64,000 nt of DNA from Sanguinoderma infundibulare (GCA_032821775.1 JAVLRN010000012.1:310001-374000); one strand, 5' to 3'. Counted from the first letter of the stretch, positions 32,540 through 44,444 are shown. The notes: generated by a model not told the origin, from the letters alone. A program made the numbers and translations.

Positions 32540-34673
32540 ATGCCCGCCCTGGATGTGACTGCAACCACAGAAGAGCAGGAGGTCGCCCTCGTGCTCTCAG
32601 AGCTACCACAGTCGTACGGGTCCATTCTACTCGGGACGTTTGGCGGGCTTCTGTCAGTACTCCCTTTGTGATTTTTCCCACAGTATGCTGATCTCGAGGG
32701 CGATGGCAGTCTTTTTGGTCTGAGTGTACACCAGGCCTACCGGTATATTCGCTCCTTCTCAAAAGATGCTGTGTACATTAGATGGCTGGTGAGTGCCGCC
32801 GTTCGTTGTGCCTTAGCCGCTCGAGTTGAATATGCCGCCAAAATAGGTCATCACCGTCATGTAAGCCCATAGCGCGATGCGCTTCAAGTCGAAGGTGGCG
32901 TGTTCATGAAGGTTTTAGGGTGTTCGAGACGGCGCACCTGATTGCAACCATGCATACTTCGTAAGTGCTGATGACAGTTTGCGTATGCCTCTATTGATAA
33001 TAATGATCTACGGCAGCTACTTCTATCTCGTGCAAAACTACTCCACACCGCTCGCTCTTTTGGATGGAGTGTGGTACGTGTTTCTCTATCCCCAACAGGT
33101 GTTGAGTGCAACGTTGACGCGTGCGGGTATCGCAGGTCGTTAGACGTGAGTGACTACGAGCTTCCACGGATGTTGGTCACTAACTTGCAACACCGCCAGA
33201 GCCTCCCGTTCTTCTCTGTGGGTCATCTTCATCTTCATCGACTTCCACACATTCATCTCCCTCTGCAGGGCATTCTGATTATCATTTCTCAAATGTGCGT
33301 GACCTAGTCCGTGGAGATGCTGAATTCGCTTAACTGGTTCGCTCTAGGTTCTTTATTCAACGTGCCTCATTGAGTACATCTTTGCCCTCCGCATCTTCTT
33401 GGAACTTGGATTAATAATTTGCTTCAGTTGGCCCTCGACAACGGATAGTAGCCATGGTAGTGGTGAGTCCGGCCTATCTTTTTCGCTATGCCGAATCTTA
33501 ACTGTCTTGTCTAGGCAACATGTCTCGCGGGAGAGTTCGGTGAGCTTGCAGTCGATTCCTCGCCTTAGTACACTGAGTTGAGGATATCGTCCGACGTATT
33601 TGTTCCAGGATTCACTATTGGTGAGCCCCTTTCGACGTGACATCCCTCTCGTCACTAATGAATGTGGATAGCTGCTGTTGTCAGAGCGTGAGCATTTCGG
33701 CTTGCATCTTCGGCAGAGAAGGAGCTAACCGTGGGCTGTAGATTCATTCCGCCGGCCAAGAGAACAGTCAGAGTAAGCACACTCTCAGAAATTCGACGAA
33801 ACATTGCTCACAGCCACGGCACGACCAGCTGCTCAGCATCGCTGGTCTTGGAATGGCTTCCGCAGCCGAGCTCGCACTAACATCACTCCTTCTTTGGGCG
33901 ATTTGGCACAACCGACGAGGACGGGCTAGGTGCGTTTCCTGTAATCTGTTCCACGCGAGTGCCGACCCCTGCCCTAGGCCTCAGTCAGAGACCCTCGCGG
34001 ATACATTGCAATTGTATATTATCAACACCGGTACGTCCCATTGGCATCTGGAACGTGTACTGTTAGTGACTTTCAAGTAGGTGCGGCGACTAGGTACGAA
34101 TCGTGAGGACATATGGCGGTGCGATGATGCCAACCAAAAGACGTGCTTCCCTACAGCTTGTTCAACGTCATGGCTTTCATTTTAGTGAGTTTCGCATTGT
34201 CTCTCGTCAGCATTGTCTCATAGCTCCTCGGTCTTTCTAGGCTATCTCGCTTTCTATTGATTCGCTTGTCTGGGTCAGCTTCAATATCATCACCACCCGC
34301 CGTACGTAATGTTCTAGTCTAGCGGGCGAGCACGAACTGACGCGTGGTTTTTTAACAGTGTACGCCAACTCATTGCTCGCTGTGTACGTATCCATACACC
34401 ATGTTTTCAACGTTTTTTAGAACTGACGCTTCATCGAAAGCCTCAATTCTCGAGAACTTCGGGGAATGGAGTTTTTCGTGAGCGAATCTCATTCGGTCAC
34501 CCTCGTTGGTCCCCAATTCGAGGATCCCGCCAATCTCTGGAACGCTCCTAAGGTTCGGATCGTGCGACAGCAATCCGCTGTAGTTGACTGATTGGAGGTT
34601 TCCTTTATAGGCCCGAAGTGCGACATTCGACAGTTTCGAAATCGAGATGGCGCCAGAGAAGGCGGCCTACTAG
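32540..34673 (+). CDS. DUF6534-type seven-helix membrane protein, copy D
   Basis: ATG 32540 begins MPALDVTATTEEQEVALVLS, then a helix (SYGSILLGTFGGL). Exons: LFGLSVHQAYRYIRSFSKD then AVYIRWLV; VFETAHLIATMHTS; YFYLVQNYSTPLALLDGVW; a helix exon with FIPPAKRTVR; GMASAAELALTSLLLWAIWH then NRRGRAR; SETLADTLQLYIINTG; VYANSLLAV; LNSRELRGMEFFVSESHSVT then FEDPANLWNAPK; and the last exon ARSATFDSFEIEMAPEKAAY ending TAG at 34671-34673. Intron lengths are about 50-70 nt. It is the first of three same-strand copies (D, E, F) spaced about 3 kb apart, consistent with tandem duplication. Function unknown, as for the family. Confidence 0.8.
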
Positions 34674-35329
34674 AGGAACACTCTTCGATGGTTGGTTCCC
34701 GGTGCACGCTGTGTACCGACAGTGGTGGAAGGCGGCAATCACCTCATTGGGAATCTTTTTGCAAGGAGCACAGCGCCGGGACTTCCAGCCTGATCTCGAT
34801 GATCGTGACTTGCTCGAGTTTGGTTTCCGGTATCCCTCGGCCGCGTGAAGTCGATCAGCTTCATAATGCGCCGTCTGTGTAGGTCGAGCATCCGAGCTGG
34901 TCTCGGGATGCATAGAAGTATACCCTTGATTGATCGATCCTGTTGTAGTTTTACATCTTTCATCAGCAGTTGGACACATCTCCGTGTGCGACTGTCACTC
35001 TTCGTGAGAAGTTCGTGTCGGCTTGCACCTAGTGTGTGCTTCGTTGGGCCTTCTTCAAGTTGATGGATATCTGCAGCGCCGAGATACTTGATATATATCC
35101 TCTTCAGCTTTCGAATGTGTCGCAGCGACAGCAGCGCCGAAAGGTACGTCTTGCAAGCACTATCCGTTGTAGAACTGGAGAAGCTGATCATGGCAGTGTC
35201 TGTCAGTACGCCCGTCCCAGCAACTGCATGATGGGACACGCGACGCGCCCACAATTTGACAGATCGAAGATGGGATGCGGAGGATATTATGAGGGACCAT
35301 CCGCGCTTGGATCCGGCATCCCTCCCGCC
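34674..35329. other. Spacer between copies D and E
   Basis: 656 bp, no supported gene. It contains a perfect GATATATATC (about 35090-35099), a possible TATA element for copy E though far from its ATG. Open minus-strand frames here lack motifs. Confidence 0.45.
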
Positions 35330-37403
35330 ATGCCCATCCTCTCATTGAGTGAGAGGGCCGCCGATGTCTCGGTTTCGGTTTCGGTTTTCCAAGCTGGACT
35401 TCAGGCTTCCTTCGGAACTTTTCTGATTGGCTCATTTCTTGGAATACTGTGCGTGGTATCCCACATTGTCGCCTACTCCAGAATTGACCCGGGCGGTGAA
35501 GGTTGTACGGGTTGAGTGCGCATCAAGTGTACCGCTACATTCGTTCGTTCCCTACAGACGGAGCGTACATTCGGTTGCTGGTGAATGTTCACTTCCTATT
35601 ACACGCCTGGCACTGTGACGTTGACCTTTGGTCGGTAATAGGTCATCCTGGTTATGTAAGGACATCTGCGACATTCACGATGAACGTTGAATCGACGTGA
35701 CGATGGGGTTATAGAGTGCTGGAGACGCTACATGCTGTGGCCAGCATGCACACATGGTAAGTTGAGAGATGCTCCCAGAAGCTGCGTCTTAGGGATAATG
35801 TTCGGATACTAGCTTTCATTATTTTGTTTTGAACTTCAACAACCCTCAAGGTCTCCGAAGGGCTACATGGTATGTACCGCCGCAATTAGACTCATCTTCA
35901 AGGCGCAAACGTTAGATAACCATCCACGTGCATTCAGGTCGCTTGATGTGAGTGGGGCTGTTGTCGTCAACTCTCGATGCTAATGTGGTGATGCATCATG
36001 TGTTGTGATCCCAACTTTAGGCGCTTCCTGTACTTCAAGTACGTATTCCGATCATGACAGTGCGTTATTCTAACTAACCAGTTTGTAGGGACTCCTCACG
36101 GTGGTTTCCCAAATGTGAGAAATACTCGTTCTGGTCGTTGCAGGTCCGCGCTGACAGTACACAGATTTTTTGTTCGTCGAGTATCTTTGAGTGCGCATTC
36201 GTTCTCTCCTTGTGAGGTTATAACCTGAGGCTGACTGCGATCCACAGTCGGGCCTCGTCAACGGATCATGGCCAAGATTGTCGTGCGTATTTCTGATCAG
36301 CTGTGCCGAGTTTATTTTCACAGCTGCCTGCAGGCAGTTGTCCTTGTCGGCGAGCTCGGTTTCTCCGCGGGTGAGCGCTGTTCACCGCGACACGAACGAA
36401 ACTAAGTACTGACGTGATACAGCTGCCACCGTATTGTCGTGAGTTATTCTTTGACCATCACGGGATTCTAGCCAACACATGATCAAGGTTCACGAAGAAG
36501 GATCCCGTTCGAACTGTCAATGTGAGTGCGCCTAAGTCGCGGCAGAGAGGCTCACTGCTGAATGCCTATGCCTTCCCATTAGGTGCTCAATGCAGCAGCT
36601 TTGGCGATAGCATCCCTAGCTGATACGGCACTCACAATCGCCCTTCTTCAAGCCTTCCGAGCTAGCCGGATCAAAGAACCTCGGTGGGTAACCCATACCA
36701 TCCAGTGCGATTGAATGGATCTTATTAAGGATTGCAGAGCGCATGAACCTCTGATTGACACTATACAGCTCTACGTGATCAACTCGGGAATAGCCACTGG
36801 GTAGGAGGGCTGCTAATCAGACTCAAACGTATTTTCTGACGCAATCCCCAGGGTTTTCAACTTTCTCGCGTTCATCTTTGTGAGCCTTGCTTCCAACTCC
36901 GAGTTTGAGAAGCGAATCTGATGTGGACGACCCGACTATGCAGCTCATCACTCTCCCAATTGGTAACTTGTTATATGCCGCGACGGGCATCATCGCTTCA
37001 AGATGTACGTCAGAGCACAGTGAACCTTCTCGCCGATACGGTATCTGACCTGGATATGCAGTGTATGCCAACTCTTTGCTCGCGGTGTACGTCATGACTT
37101 CGAAGTTATGAAGAATAGAGGCTGATCACGGCTCTCACCGGCAGGCTCAATTCGCGAGAGCTTCATGGGATGGAGTTCTTCATTTCCGCCTCTTTCTCGT
37201 CCGTCACGCTGGAAGGTGCTGAATTTGCGGACAAGTCGGCACTATGGAACGTCCCAAGGGCAGGACGGCCGACTCGATCAGCTGGTTCGGGTGGGGACCG
37301 GCCTCAGTTCACGAATCCATGGGGTACCGCGACAGAGACGAATGACACGGACGCACAAGATATCAAGAAGGAAAGAGAGAATTTCTGGTCAATGTCGCTC
37401 TAA
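35330..37403 (+). CDS. DUF6534-type seven-helix membrane protein, copy E
   Basis: ATG 35330 begins MPILSLSERAADVSVSVSVF and SFGTFLIGSFLGIL. Exons then read LYGLSAHQVYRYIRSFPTD, RVLETLHAVASMHT, a middle helix AIASLADTALTIALLQAFRA, a LYVINSG exon, VYANSLLAV, and LNSRELHGMEFFISASFSSV then LEGAEFADKSALWNVPRAG. The frame is open to a TAA at 37401-37403 after DIKKERENFWSMSL. The tail differs from A, B and F: instead of splicing to a final K-I-x-I exon, the reading continues through the usual donor position into a hydrophilic tail (PTRSAGSGGDRPQF...). Either this is a true variant terminus or the last splice site has been lost. Otherwise the exon order equals copy D. Confidence 0.75.
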
Positions 37404-38376
37404 TCTCCTGTTCCTTCAGTGTGGGCAGCCGGGGCCCGGGAGGGTGTGTGGTAGCGCGAAGGAAGAAAGTTGACGTTCCTGCTATCTAGGACTCGGAGCT
37501 CTGACTCGGATACGCTTGGCTGGAGATGTACGATATTCTCAGTAGCATGAATCATCGACTGGATTTCAAAACTATGTAGATCATCGATCAATTGTATTGT
37601 ACCACACTGTCCATACAGAATTCCGAGCCTCGTCGTCCTGTCGTCCTTGTTTTACGAATCTGTACCATCAGCGCCTGTGGCGCTACGTATCAGAAGAAAC
37701 CTGTTTTCTTTCGTCCATCGTCATCGTCTGCTGCCCTCCATTTGATGCATCTTTGTTGTATCTTGGTGCCTATGATGCTGGTCGAGATGGGGGACTCTAT
37801 TCAGACTTCCGCTCAATCTGCCATCATCTTTCGACCGACTTCTATGACGAAGTGAGTGAGTCTGGGTTCGCCCGACGGCGACACCGTCCGAACAGTGGAC
37901 GAAAGCTGCGACGACATAATGCCGGAGTTGCGCCACCTGAACCCAATCATCGATACCCTCCCTGTTTCGGACCCTGCCTTCAAGGCCTCATGCCTTCAGA
38001 TGGCTTGCCATCCATCGAGCGGTAGGCCCCGTCATTGCAAGGCTTGAACGTACGTCCATTTGAGCATGGTTACACGACAGATCTTGGGCTTCCCTCGTCG
38101 GGATACAGAAGCCGTCTCTTCCGAGGACATGATTGTGCCTGCAGTGCTCGGACGTGAAGATGATATGAACATGCATACATCATGCGATGCCCGCGCACGC
38201 CCTCCGATGGTCGACCTCATTTCCGTCGTGTCCAACACGACGACGACAGAGAAGCCGATGGCCCTGCGGATCATCTGAATCGAATCCGGCTCGAGGGCTG
38301 GGAATTCGAGAGGCGCGCCTCGAAGCCGAGGTCTAATAGAGCTTTGGACGCGTTCCTGTGTCTCTCCCCGTCCGCC
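37404..38376. other. Spacer between copies E and F
   Basis: About 970 bp without a supported gene. Long featureless ORFs occur on both strands (for example minus 38505-38032). No TATA box near the start of copy F was recognised. Confidence 0.45.
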
Positions 38377-40595
38377 ATGCCCGTCATCCTCGCTGCTGAG
38401 CAGTTTACAGATCCCCAGCTCCTGAACCTCGTCACCGCCTCCTTCGCTCCCTTCCTCATCGCCACCTACGTCAGCATCTTGTGCGTCGACATCTCCGCAA
38501 TCCATTCAATCCACAAACTGACAAAAGTTGACCATTGTAGTCTCTACGGCCTCAGTGTCCATCAAAGCTATCGCTACTTCCGCTCCTTTCCCACAGACGC
38601 TCCCTACATCCGATGGCTGGTTGGTCTTCGTGCTTCTTTCCGTGCCCTGCACAAGCATTAACACCCGTTCAGGTCATTTCCGTCCTGTGAATGCTCTCGC
38701 TTTCCTTCATCACCCTTTTAAAGCCTAAAAGGGACTATCCAGCCTGTTCGAGACGGTGCACTTCATCGCAAGCATTGACATAAAGTGCGACTTCGTGCCT
38801 TGCCATCATCCTGCCCCGTTAATGCTCAGATTATAGCTACCATTACCTCGTGCTCAACTTTGACAAGCCAGAGTCTCTGGTAAAGGGAACATGGTGCGTG
38901 TTCCATGTTTTATTATCCCATATGATCATCCATCAACATCCCCCCTGCCAGGTCCATGATGGTAAGCTAACACGAGTTTTCGTGCGTGGATCCCGTATCA
39001 TCTCACTCACTGCGCCTCAGGGACTCCCTCTCTTTACTGTGAGTAGCGTTCCAAGTATTGCGCCAGTAATGACACACTCAAGAAGTCCAGGGCTTGGTTA
39101 CGATCTCCGGACAAACGCAAGTGCACTCCGCTGCCCTTGCTCTGATACCCGGCTGATGATCCTTCCCGCAGATTCTTCATCCGCCGAGTTTCTCTAAGTA
39201 TATTTTCCCTCTTACGTCGGTCAAGTGCCAGCTTGTTTGACGCACAAGTGCAGTCTCGGCTCGACATCGTATCGTAGCCATATTCGCGGTGAGTTATAAA
39301 TCCACGTGAACGCTGCCAAATATTTATTTGTGTCCCGTCCAGGCTCTTCTGTTGGTCTTTGAATTCGGTGTGTATTCGCCCAGTTTGCGTGATGGTCGAG
39401 ACATCTCAATTCTGCGGTCCTCCATAGGCTTTACGATCCGTACGTCTCGTTTGTCCAACTAAACCTTCCCCGTTCGCTGACGGAAAGACAGTGGCTACCG
39501 CGGCTCTGTAACGCTCTTTCCGCATCTCTCTGCGTGCGCGTCGCATATCTGAACACGTCTGCGCAGATTCCTCCCTGGGTTCACCCTGGGGACCGCAACA
39601 GTAAGTCCCGAAGCGAATCTCACCCTCCCATGTCCGGGCTAAGGATGAACGCATCGCGATTCGCGACCCAGTTCCTCAGTGCTGCCGCGATCCTCATGGC
39701 CAGCATCGCGGACACGGCTCTGTCTGCCGTTCTCACCGTCGCCATTTGGAGATCTCGCAAGGGACGGTCGCGGTGAGTCTGCCCGTTCCGAGCTGCTAGA
39801 GGCCATGACGCATGCTAAGGGTGTTGAAAACGAGCGCAGGTCGGAATCCGAGTCTTGGATCGACGTCTTGCAGCTGTACTTTGTCAACACCGGTGTGTTG
39901 TGTCCCGCTTGTCCTTGTTTCGACTTCGACTACTGGCTGACATACATTAGGCGTCGCGACCGGGTAATGGATACAATAATACTCCAGGGCTGGCTGGCCT
40001 ACGCTGACCACACTCGCTACTTTCCAGCGTCTTCAACTTGCTTTCGTTCATTGCGGTCGGTATCGGTTTCTCTTTACGACGTACACGTCTCGTCGTCTGA
40101 CCATGCCATGCGGCTTATACCCAGGTTTGCGCACTCCCACCTGCTCAAACGCTCGTAGGGCTCAGCTTGGCAAGCATCGCTACGAGGCGTAAGTAATCGA
40201 CGCTTCCATCCTCTCCTGCCAACACGCACCTGAAACTATGTGTGCAGTGTACGCCAACACCTTACTCGCAGCGTAAGCCACACCCCTCCCCTAGTCCTCT
40301 GAGCCTTCTACAGCTCGCTGACCGTCACGTTCGCTAGGCTCAACTCGCGACAGCAGCGCGGGATGGAGTTTGTCACCGACGCCGAGCGCAAGGTGTCGAT
40401 CGCCGACGCCCGCACCGCCGCCAAGCTCGATCTGTGGACCGCCCCCCAGGCAAGTGGCCGCTCTTGTCCTTTGCGGTTTCGCTTGCTTGCTCACTCTGGT
40501 ATCCGTGTGGGTTATTACAGCCTCCGGAGATGTCGGCGCCGACGAAGATCAGCATCCAAGTCTTTACGGAAAATGAGGGGATGCGCTACATGTAG
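38377..40595 (+). CDS. DUF6534-type seven-helix membrane protein, copy F
   Basis: ATG 38377 begins MPVILAAEQFTDPQLLNLVT then APFLIATYVSIL. Exons: LYGLSVHQSYRYFRSFPTD then APYIRWLV; LFETVHFIASI; YHYLVLNFDKPESLVKGTW; a hydrophobic exon with GLPLFT; MASIADTALSAVLTVAIWRS then RKGRSR; ESWIDVLQLYFVNTG; VYANTLLAA; LNSRQQRGMEFVTDAERKVS then ARTAAKLDLWTAPQ; and the last exon PPEMSAPTKISIQVFTENEG ending RYM with a TAG at 40593-40595. The final exon matches B (VPESTPTKIDIHIMTEMEGR) and A (VPESTPSMISIKMTTEL). This gives a family-specific C-terminal motif P-E-x-[ST]-x-[PT]-x-K/M-I-x-I-x-x-x-T-E. Among the copies this one has the cleanest exon structure. Confidence 0.82.
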
Positions 40596-40911
40596 AGTGG
40601 TGCTCAGCGAGGACCGTCAGGAAAACAGGCAGGCGGGGCTTCCCGCGAGCAGTAGCGTCCTGGAGGCGCACCGTGGGCTGGAGGGTCCCGAGCCGTATGC
40701 TGGACATACCTGCTGTTGTACTTGTACTTGTCGAAAATTGAAATGGTGGACCACATGCTGGGGCTGCGTGTGTATGAGACGTGGTGATGGATTGGATTGG
40801 ACTGCTGCACTGTACATGAACCTACACCCGCATGACATAACGACATAAATCAACGGCGGCCGTCTATGGTATGATAGCATACGCCGCGCCCGAGCCCGGG
40901 CTCTAGGACGA
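40596..40911. other. Convergent 3' region of copy F and OLA1
   Basis: 316 bp between two stop codons facing each other. The sequence has 3'-UTR character, with no coding exon. Confidence 0.5.
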
Positions 40912-42904
40912 TCATGCACCCGATTTCCAGTACGCAATGTCACCGTCGATCACTGCAGCAGTACAAACGCGATCGTCAGCACCAGTTGGAGGAAATACAA
41001 GGAGGCGGAGAAGGGAGGAGACGCACTCTCGTAAGTCTTGCCCTGCTGTTTGAGCTTGCCAGCCGCCTTGACGGCCGCTTCGCTCCCGTTCTCTTTGAGG
41101 TCGGTGTAGCTCATGATCTCACCGCACACGAACTTGTTCTCGAAGTCCGAGCTGTCGCACGCAATCAGTCACTGTCTCCTCTCCTCTGCCTCAGCGCAAC
41201 ACGTACTGGATGACACCCGCCGCTTGGGGCGCCTTCGTCCCCCTCCTGATCGTCCACGCGCGCACCTCGTCTGGCCCGCACGTAAAGTATCGGATGAGGT
41301 CGAGGGACGAATAGCCGGCGGTGGTGATCTTGCCGAGCGCGCTGTTCGCGCCGACCTTCTTCTCCTCCTCGGCACGCTCCTCGTCCGAGTCCATCAACGC
41401 GAGGCGCTCCTCGAGCGCGACCGAGAAGGGGATGAGGGGGTCGCCGGGGTTGTGCTCGTCGATCCAGGCCTTGATCTTGGGTAGCCACTTGTTCTTCTTG
41501 CGGATGTAGTCCCGCTCGGAGAGGTTGACGAGGTACGTGACGGGCTTGGCGGTCAGCAGCTGGAGGCCGTTCACGACGTCGACCTGGGGAGTGCGGGGAG
41601 TCAGCGATGTCGATTTGCGCGCGACGACGGAGAGAAGGGGAATGGAGGAGAGAAGAGGGTCAGATAGGAAGTGATCTCATGGGCATTATGGGGCGTTACT
41701 CCCGCCTCGGAGAGCTGAGTCATTTGGAGCCAATAGGCTCTTTCATCTTACAGGCGGGAACGCCAAGTGATGTGTTGAAGGATATTCACCTGGAAGAGTA
41801 GGAATGTCAGCGATCTGGGGCAGGCGCATGGCAAATGTTGTACGGAAAACGATTGGTTAATAAGAGAAGAGTCAGATAGATGCATAATCTCATAGGCATA
41901 TTGGGGCGTTACTCCCGCCGTCGACGAGCTGGGTTAATCGAGCGTTGGTGCTCTTTATCATCACACAAGATGATCCAAACATGAAGATGCGAAGAAAGAC
42001 GGAGGCAAATTGAAACAGGGACACTGACCTCTTTGCCCACCCAGTCGACCTTCCGGACGTCCTTGTTGTCCTTTGTGAGGGCGTCGTAGATCTTCTGGAC
42101 AGTCGCGATCTCTTCCTTGCGTGCTTTGTCGGCGAGGGAGTTGCTACCCAGGGCGCGGCCGGTTTTCTTGAGGCCATCGAGGTGCTTCTCGACCCACTCG
42201 ATGTCCTTGAGGCGGAGCTCGGTGGAGATGATGTCCATATCGCGGCAGGGATCGACGTCGCCCTCTACGTGGATAACTTCTGCGTCGTCGAAGGCGCGGA
42301 CGACCTGAAAGATGCCGTCTACGGCGCGGACGTGTGAGAGGAAGGCATTGCCGAGGCCTGCGCCTGTTGAGGCACCCTGAGGGCGGATGTGTGGGTGAGG
42401 TGGGGAAGAGAGGAGGGGAGAGAAAAACATACTGCGGTAAGACCGGCAATGTCGATACATGTCAAGTGCGCGGGGACGCGAGAGACGGGCTTGTAGGTGT
42501 CGCATAGCCAGTCGAAACGAGGGTCGGGTACTGGAATACGGGCTTCCTGAGGAGCAAGGATATGCTCAGGACGGGTGGTGATGACGTAGCGACGTGTTGA
42601 ATCGGTTCACGCACCTCAGGGTTGATGGTGGCATACGGGAAGTTGGCAGCCTTTCCGAGATCTGAACGGTATGGATGAGCAGCGGCAAAGTTGGGGACAC
42701 TTTGCATTTACTGACCGGTCTTGGAGAGGGTGTTGAAGAAAGAGGACTTTCCGACGTTGGGGACACCTGGAGAGGGGTGAAGGTGACTTACGAGTACTGC
42801 AGAAGGGATTGGGTGAACAGACCTACGATACCGATCTTGAGGTTGTTTCCTGGCCGGCCGAGGAGGGTCTTCTTCTCTGCAGCGGGAGCCTTTTTGGGAG
42901 GCAT
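40912..42904 (-). CDS. OLA1: Obg-like ATPase 1 (OLA1/YchF)
   Basis: The start at 42904 reads MPPKKAPAAEKKTLLGRPGN then NLKIGIVGL. An intron precedes NVGKSSFFNTLSKT (G1/P-loop), then AANFPYATINPE, RFDWLCDTYKP, LTCIDIAGL (DxAG, G3), GASTGAGLGNAFLSHVRAVD, VRAFDD, VTYLVNLSERDY (the N-x-x-E of the altered G4 that gives YchF proteins ATP preference), and the C-terminal TGS part YSSLDLIRYFTCGPDEVRAW, FVCGEIMSYTDLKENGS, GDIAYWKSGA, with a TGA at 40912-40914. Length about 395 residues, as usual. The cytosolic ATPase binds ribosomes and modulates stress translation. The intron between VDWVGKE and VDVVNGLQ (41584-42028) is 445 nt, several times longer than its neighbours, and carries an internal duplication. 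It is divergent to the GPI-protein gene. Confidence 0.93.
41651..41936. repeat. Direct repeat inside the long OLA1 intron
   Basis: Two copies of a roughly 70-bp segment (41651-41722 and 41866-41936) share AGAAGAG..TCAGATAG, ATCTCAT(G/A)GGCAT, and a 20-bp core GGGGCGTTACTCCCGCC plus GAGCTG. By eye identity is about 80%. They lie 215 bp apart, so the intron seems to have grown by an internal duplication. Confidence 0.7.
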
Positions 42905-43370
42905 GGCGTTCCTCTTTTTTGCGGCAAGTACGCTGGAGACGTGGAGGGTCCTACGGGGGCCGAGTGCGGTGTTCTGCACACGCAAAAAGAGAAGCGGGCG
43001 AGGGGGACGACGGAGAGAGAGCAAGCAGCCCGCGGTCCTCTGCAGCCATCCCAATCGATCGGCCTGCATCGAATTTTCACAAAGTCTCACCTGCACAAAT
43101 TGCCCTCTTTCGGGCGGAGTCTCAAATACAAAGCTTTCTCTCGCCTAACACAACGTTCCCACGGACTCGGCATTGCCGGCATGCTGTCATCGTGGCATAT
43201 TTTCAGACCGAGTTCGTGTGAGTAAGTAATAAGTTTAGGTATGGCTCGTCGAGCAGCCCGCGCGAGGCACTCCACACTTCCGAGTCTCGCATCCTTTCGG
43301 CTTGCTCGCCAGGCTTTCTCTCGGACGGCCATCATCGTCGCCCCTTGTCTTGCCCCGCACGACCCGCACG
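42905..43370. promoter_or_regulatory. Divergent promoter between OLA1 and the GPI-protein gene
   Basis: 466 bp shared by two genes reading away from each other. No canonical TATA box was recognised near either start. Short minus- and plus-strand ORFs here are not supported. Confidence 0.45.
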
Positions 43371-44104
43371 ATGAGGCTTTTCGCGACCGTCGCCGCCGTG
43401 CTTGCCTTGTGCGCTATCTCCGTCCGTCCACAAACGGTCACGACGATTAACCCGTGAGCACCCTTGCCAATCTGGGACTTGGCACGGCACGCCATACTGA
43501 CTTTGTGCGGTCTCGTTCTAGCCTTGGCCAAACGGTCGTCGAGGTCATCACTGTCAACTTGGGCGTGCCGACTACTCAGACCTTGTGAGTCCCCAGGGCC
43601 ATCAATGCTCAGCATCAGCGACTCGGGCCCGATGGCTGAGAACCATGCGCGGTTTTCTAGGCAGACGCTTACCGCAACGTCGACAACGACGACGACGACA
43701 ACAACACCTCAACAGGGAAACCAAGGACCTGTTGGCCAACCTCAGACGGCAGCAGCAGGTCCGACAATATATACCTACACCACCACCGACGCACTCGGTA
43801 TGTGTACCCGTTCGTCTCGTGCATTCTTTTCCTTTCCCCTCATTCATTCCATCACGCCGCAGGCAACACTCAGGCAGTGGTAGCAACATTCACGCCCTCG
43901 TTCGGTCCGACTACTGGAGGGTCGATTACAGCCGCCCCTGGAACGATCATCGAGTACAGCTCATGGCGCAGCCTCGTCGGCACCAATACCATCGCCGTCG
44001 TCAACGCTGGTGTTCCTCGTTGGACCGTACATTCACAATGGTTGGCTATCGCAGTCGTCCTCTGCGCTGGCATGACCAGCGGGGCGTGGCTCGCAGTCGC
44101 ATGA
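43371..44104 (+). CDS. Small secreted GPI-anchor-type Ser/Thr-rich protein
   Basis: ATG 43371 encodes a signal peptide MRLFATVAAVLALCAISVRP, then QTVTTINP. Three short introns join LGQTVVEVITVNLGVPTTQT, a TATSTTTTTTTTPQQG stretch, PTIYTYTTTDALG and TQAVVATFTPSFGPTTGGS then EYSSWRSLVG. The C-terminal exon ends in a hydrophobic segment WLAIAVVLCAGMTSGAWLAV with a TGA at 44102-44104. Signal peptide plus Thr-rich, likely O-glycosylated body plus C-terminal hydrophobic tail without a cytosolic domain is the layout of GPI-anchored wall or surface proteins. A small omega-site residue should lie before the tail (around NAGVPRW), but I cannot place it firmly. No enzymatic domain was seen. Length about 165 residues. 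Confidence 0.75.
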
Positions 44105-44444
44105 CACAATTCCACGGACCGCACAGGACTGCGGAGAACCTTGGACGTCTCTCACCTATTCCTGGTCGGCTGCTGGCATTGCTACATACATAGAGACACT
44201 AGACTGGTACGACCCCTTCCCTGCTACTTAGCACGACTGATGCCTTGCACGGACAAGGCCCGGACGGACAGTCTAGTACAGACCGGCGTGGCAGATTATG
44301 ATAATGGCATCTTGATCTTTACGAACCTTGGCTATGACCCAGCACGGACATGTAGTAGCTCGCATTGTATTCGTTACTCCCATTCGCTCGTTCCCTCATT
44401 CCCTCCTCCGTTGGCTGCCAGACTGCGCACTGCGTACAAGAAGC
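44105..44444. other. Intergenic, upstream of the OPT transporter
   Basis: 340 bp; no gene or clear TATA box seen. Confidence 0.45.

Noticed and set aside
37404..38376. Long minus-strand ORF 38505-38032 as a separate gene
   Set aside because: It overlaps the first exon of copy F, has no motif, and is acidic/Gly-rich only because it is antisense to a Ser/Thr-coding strand.
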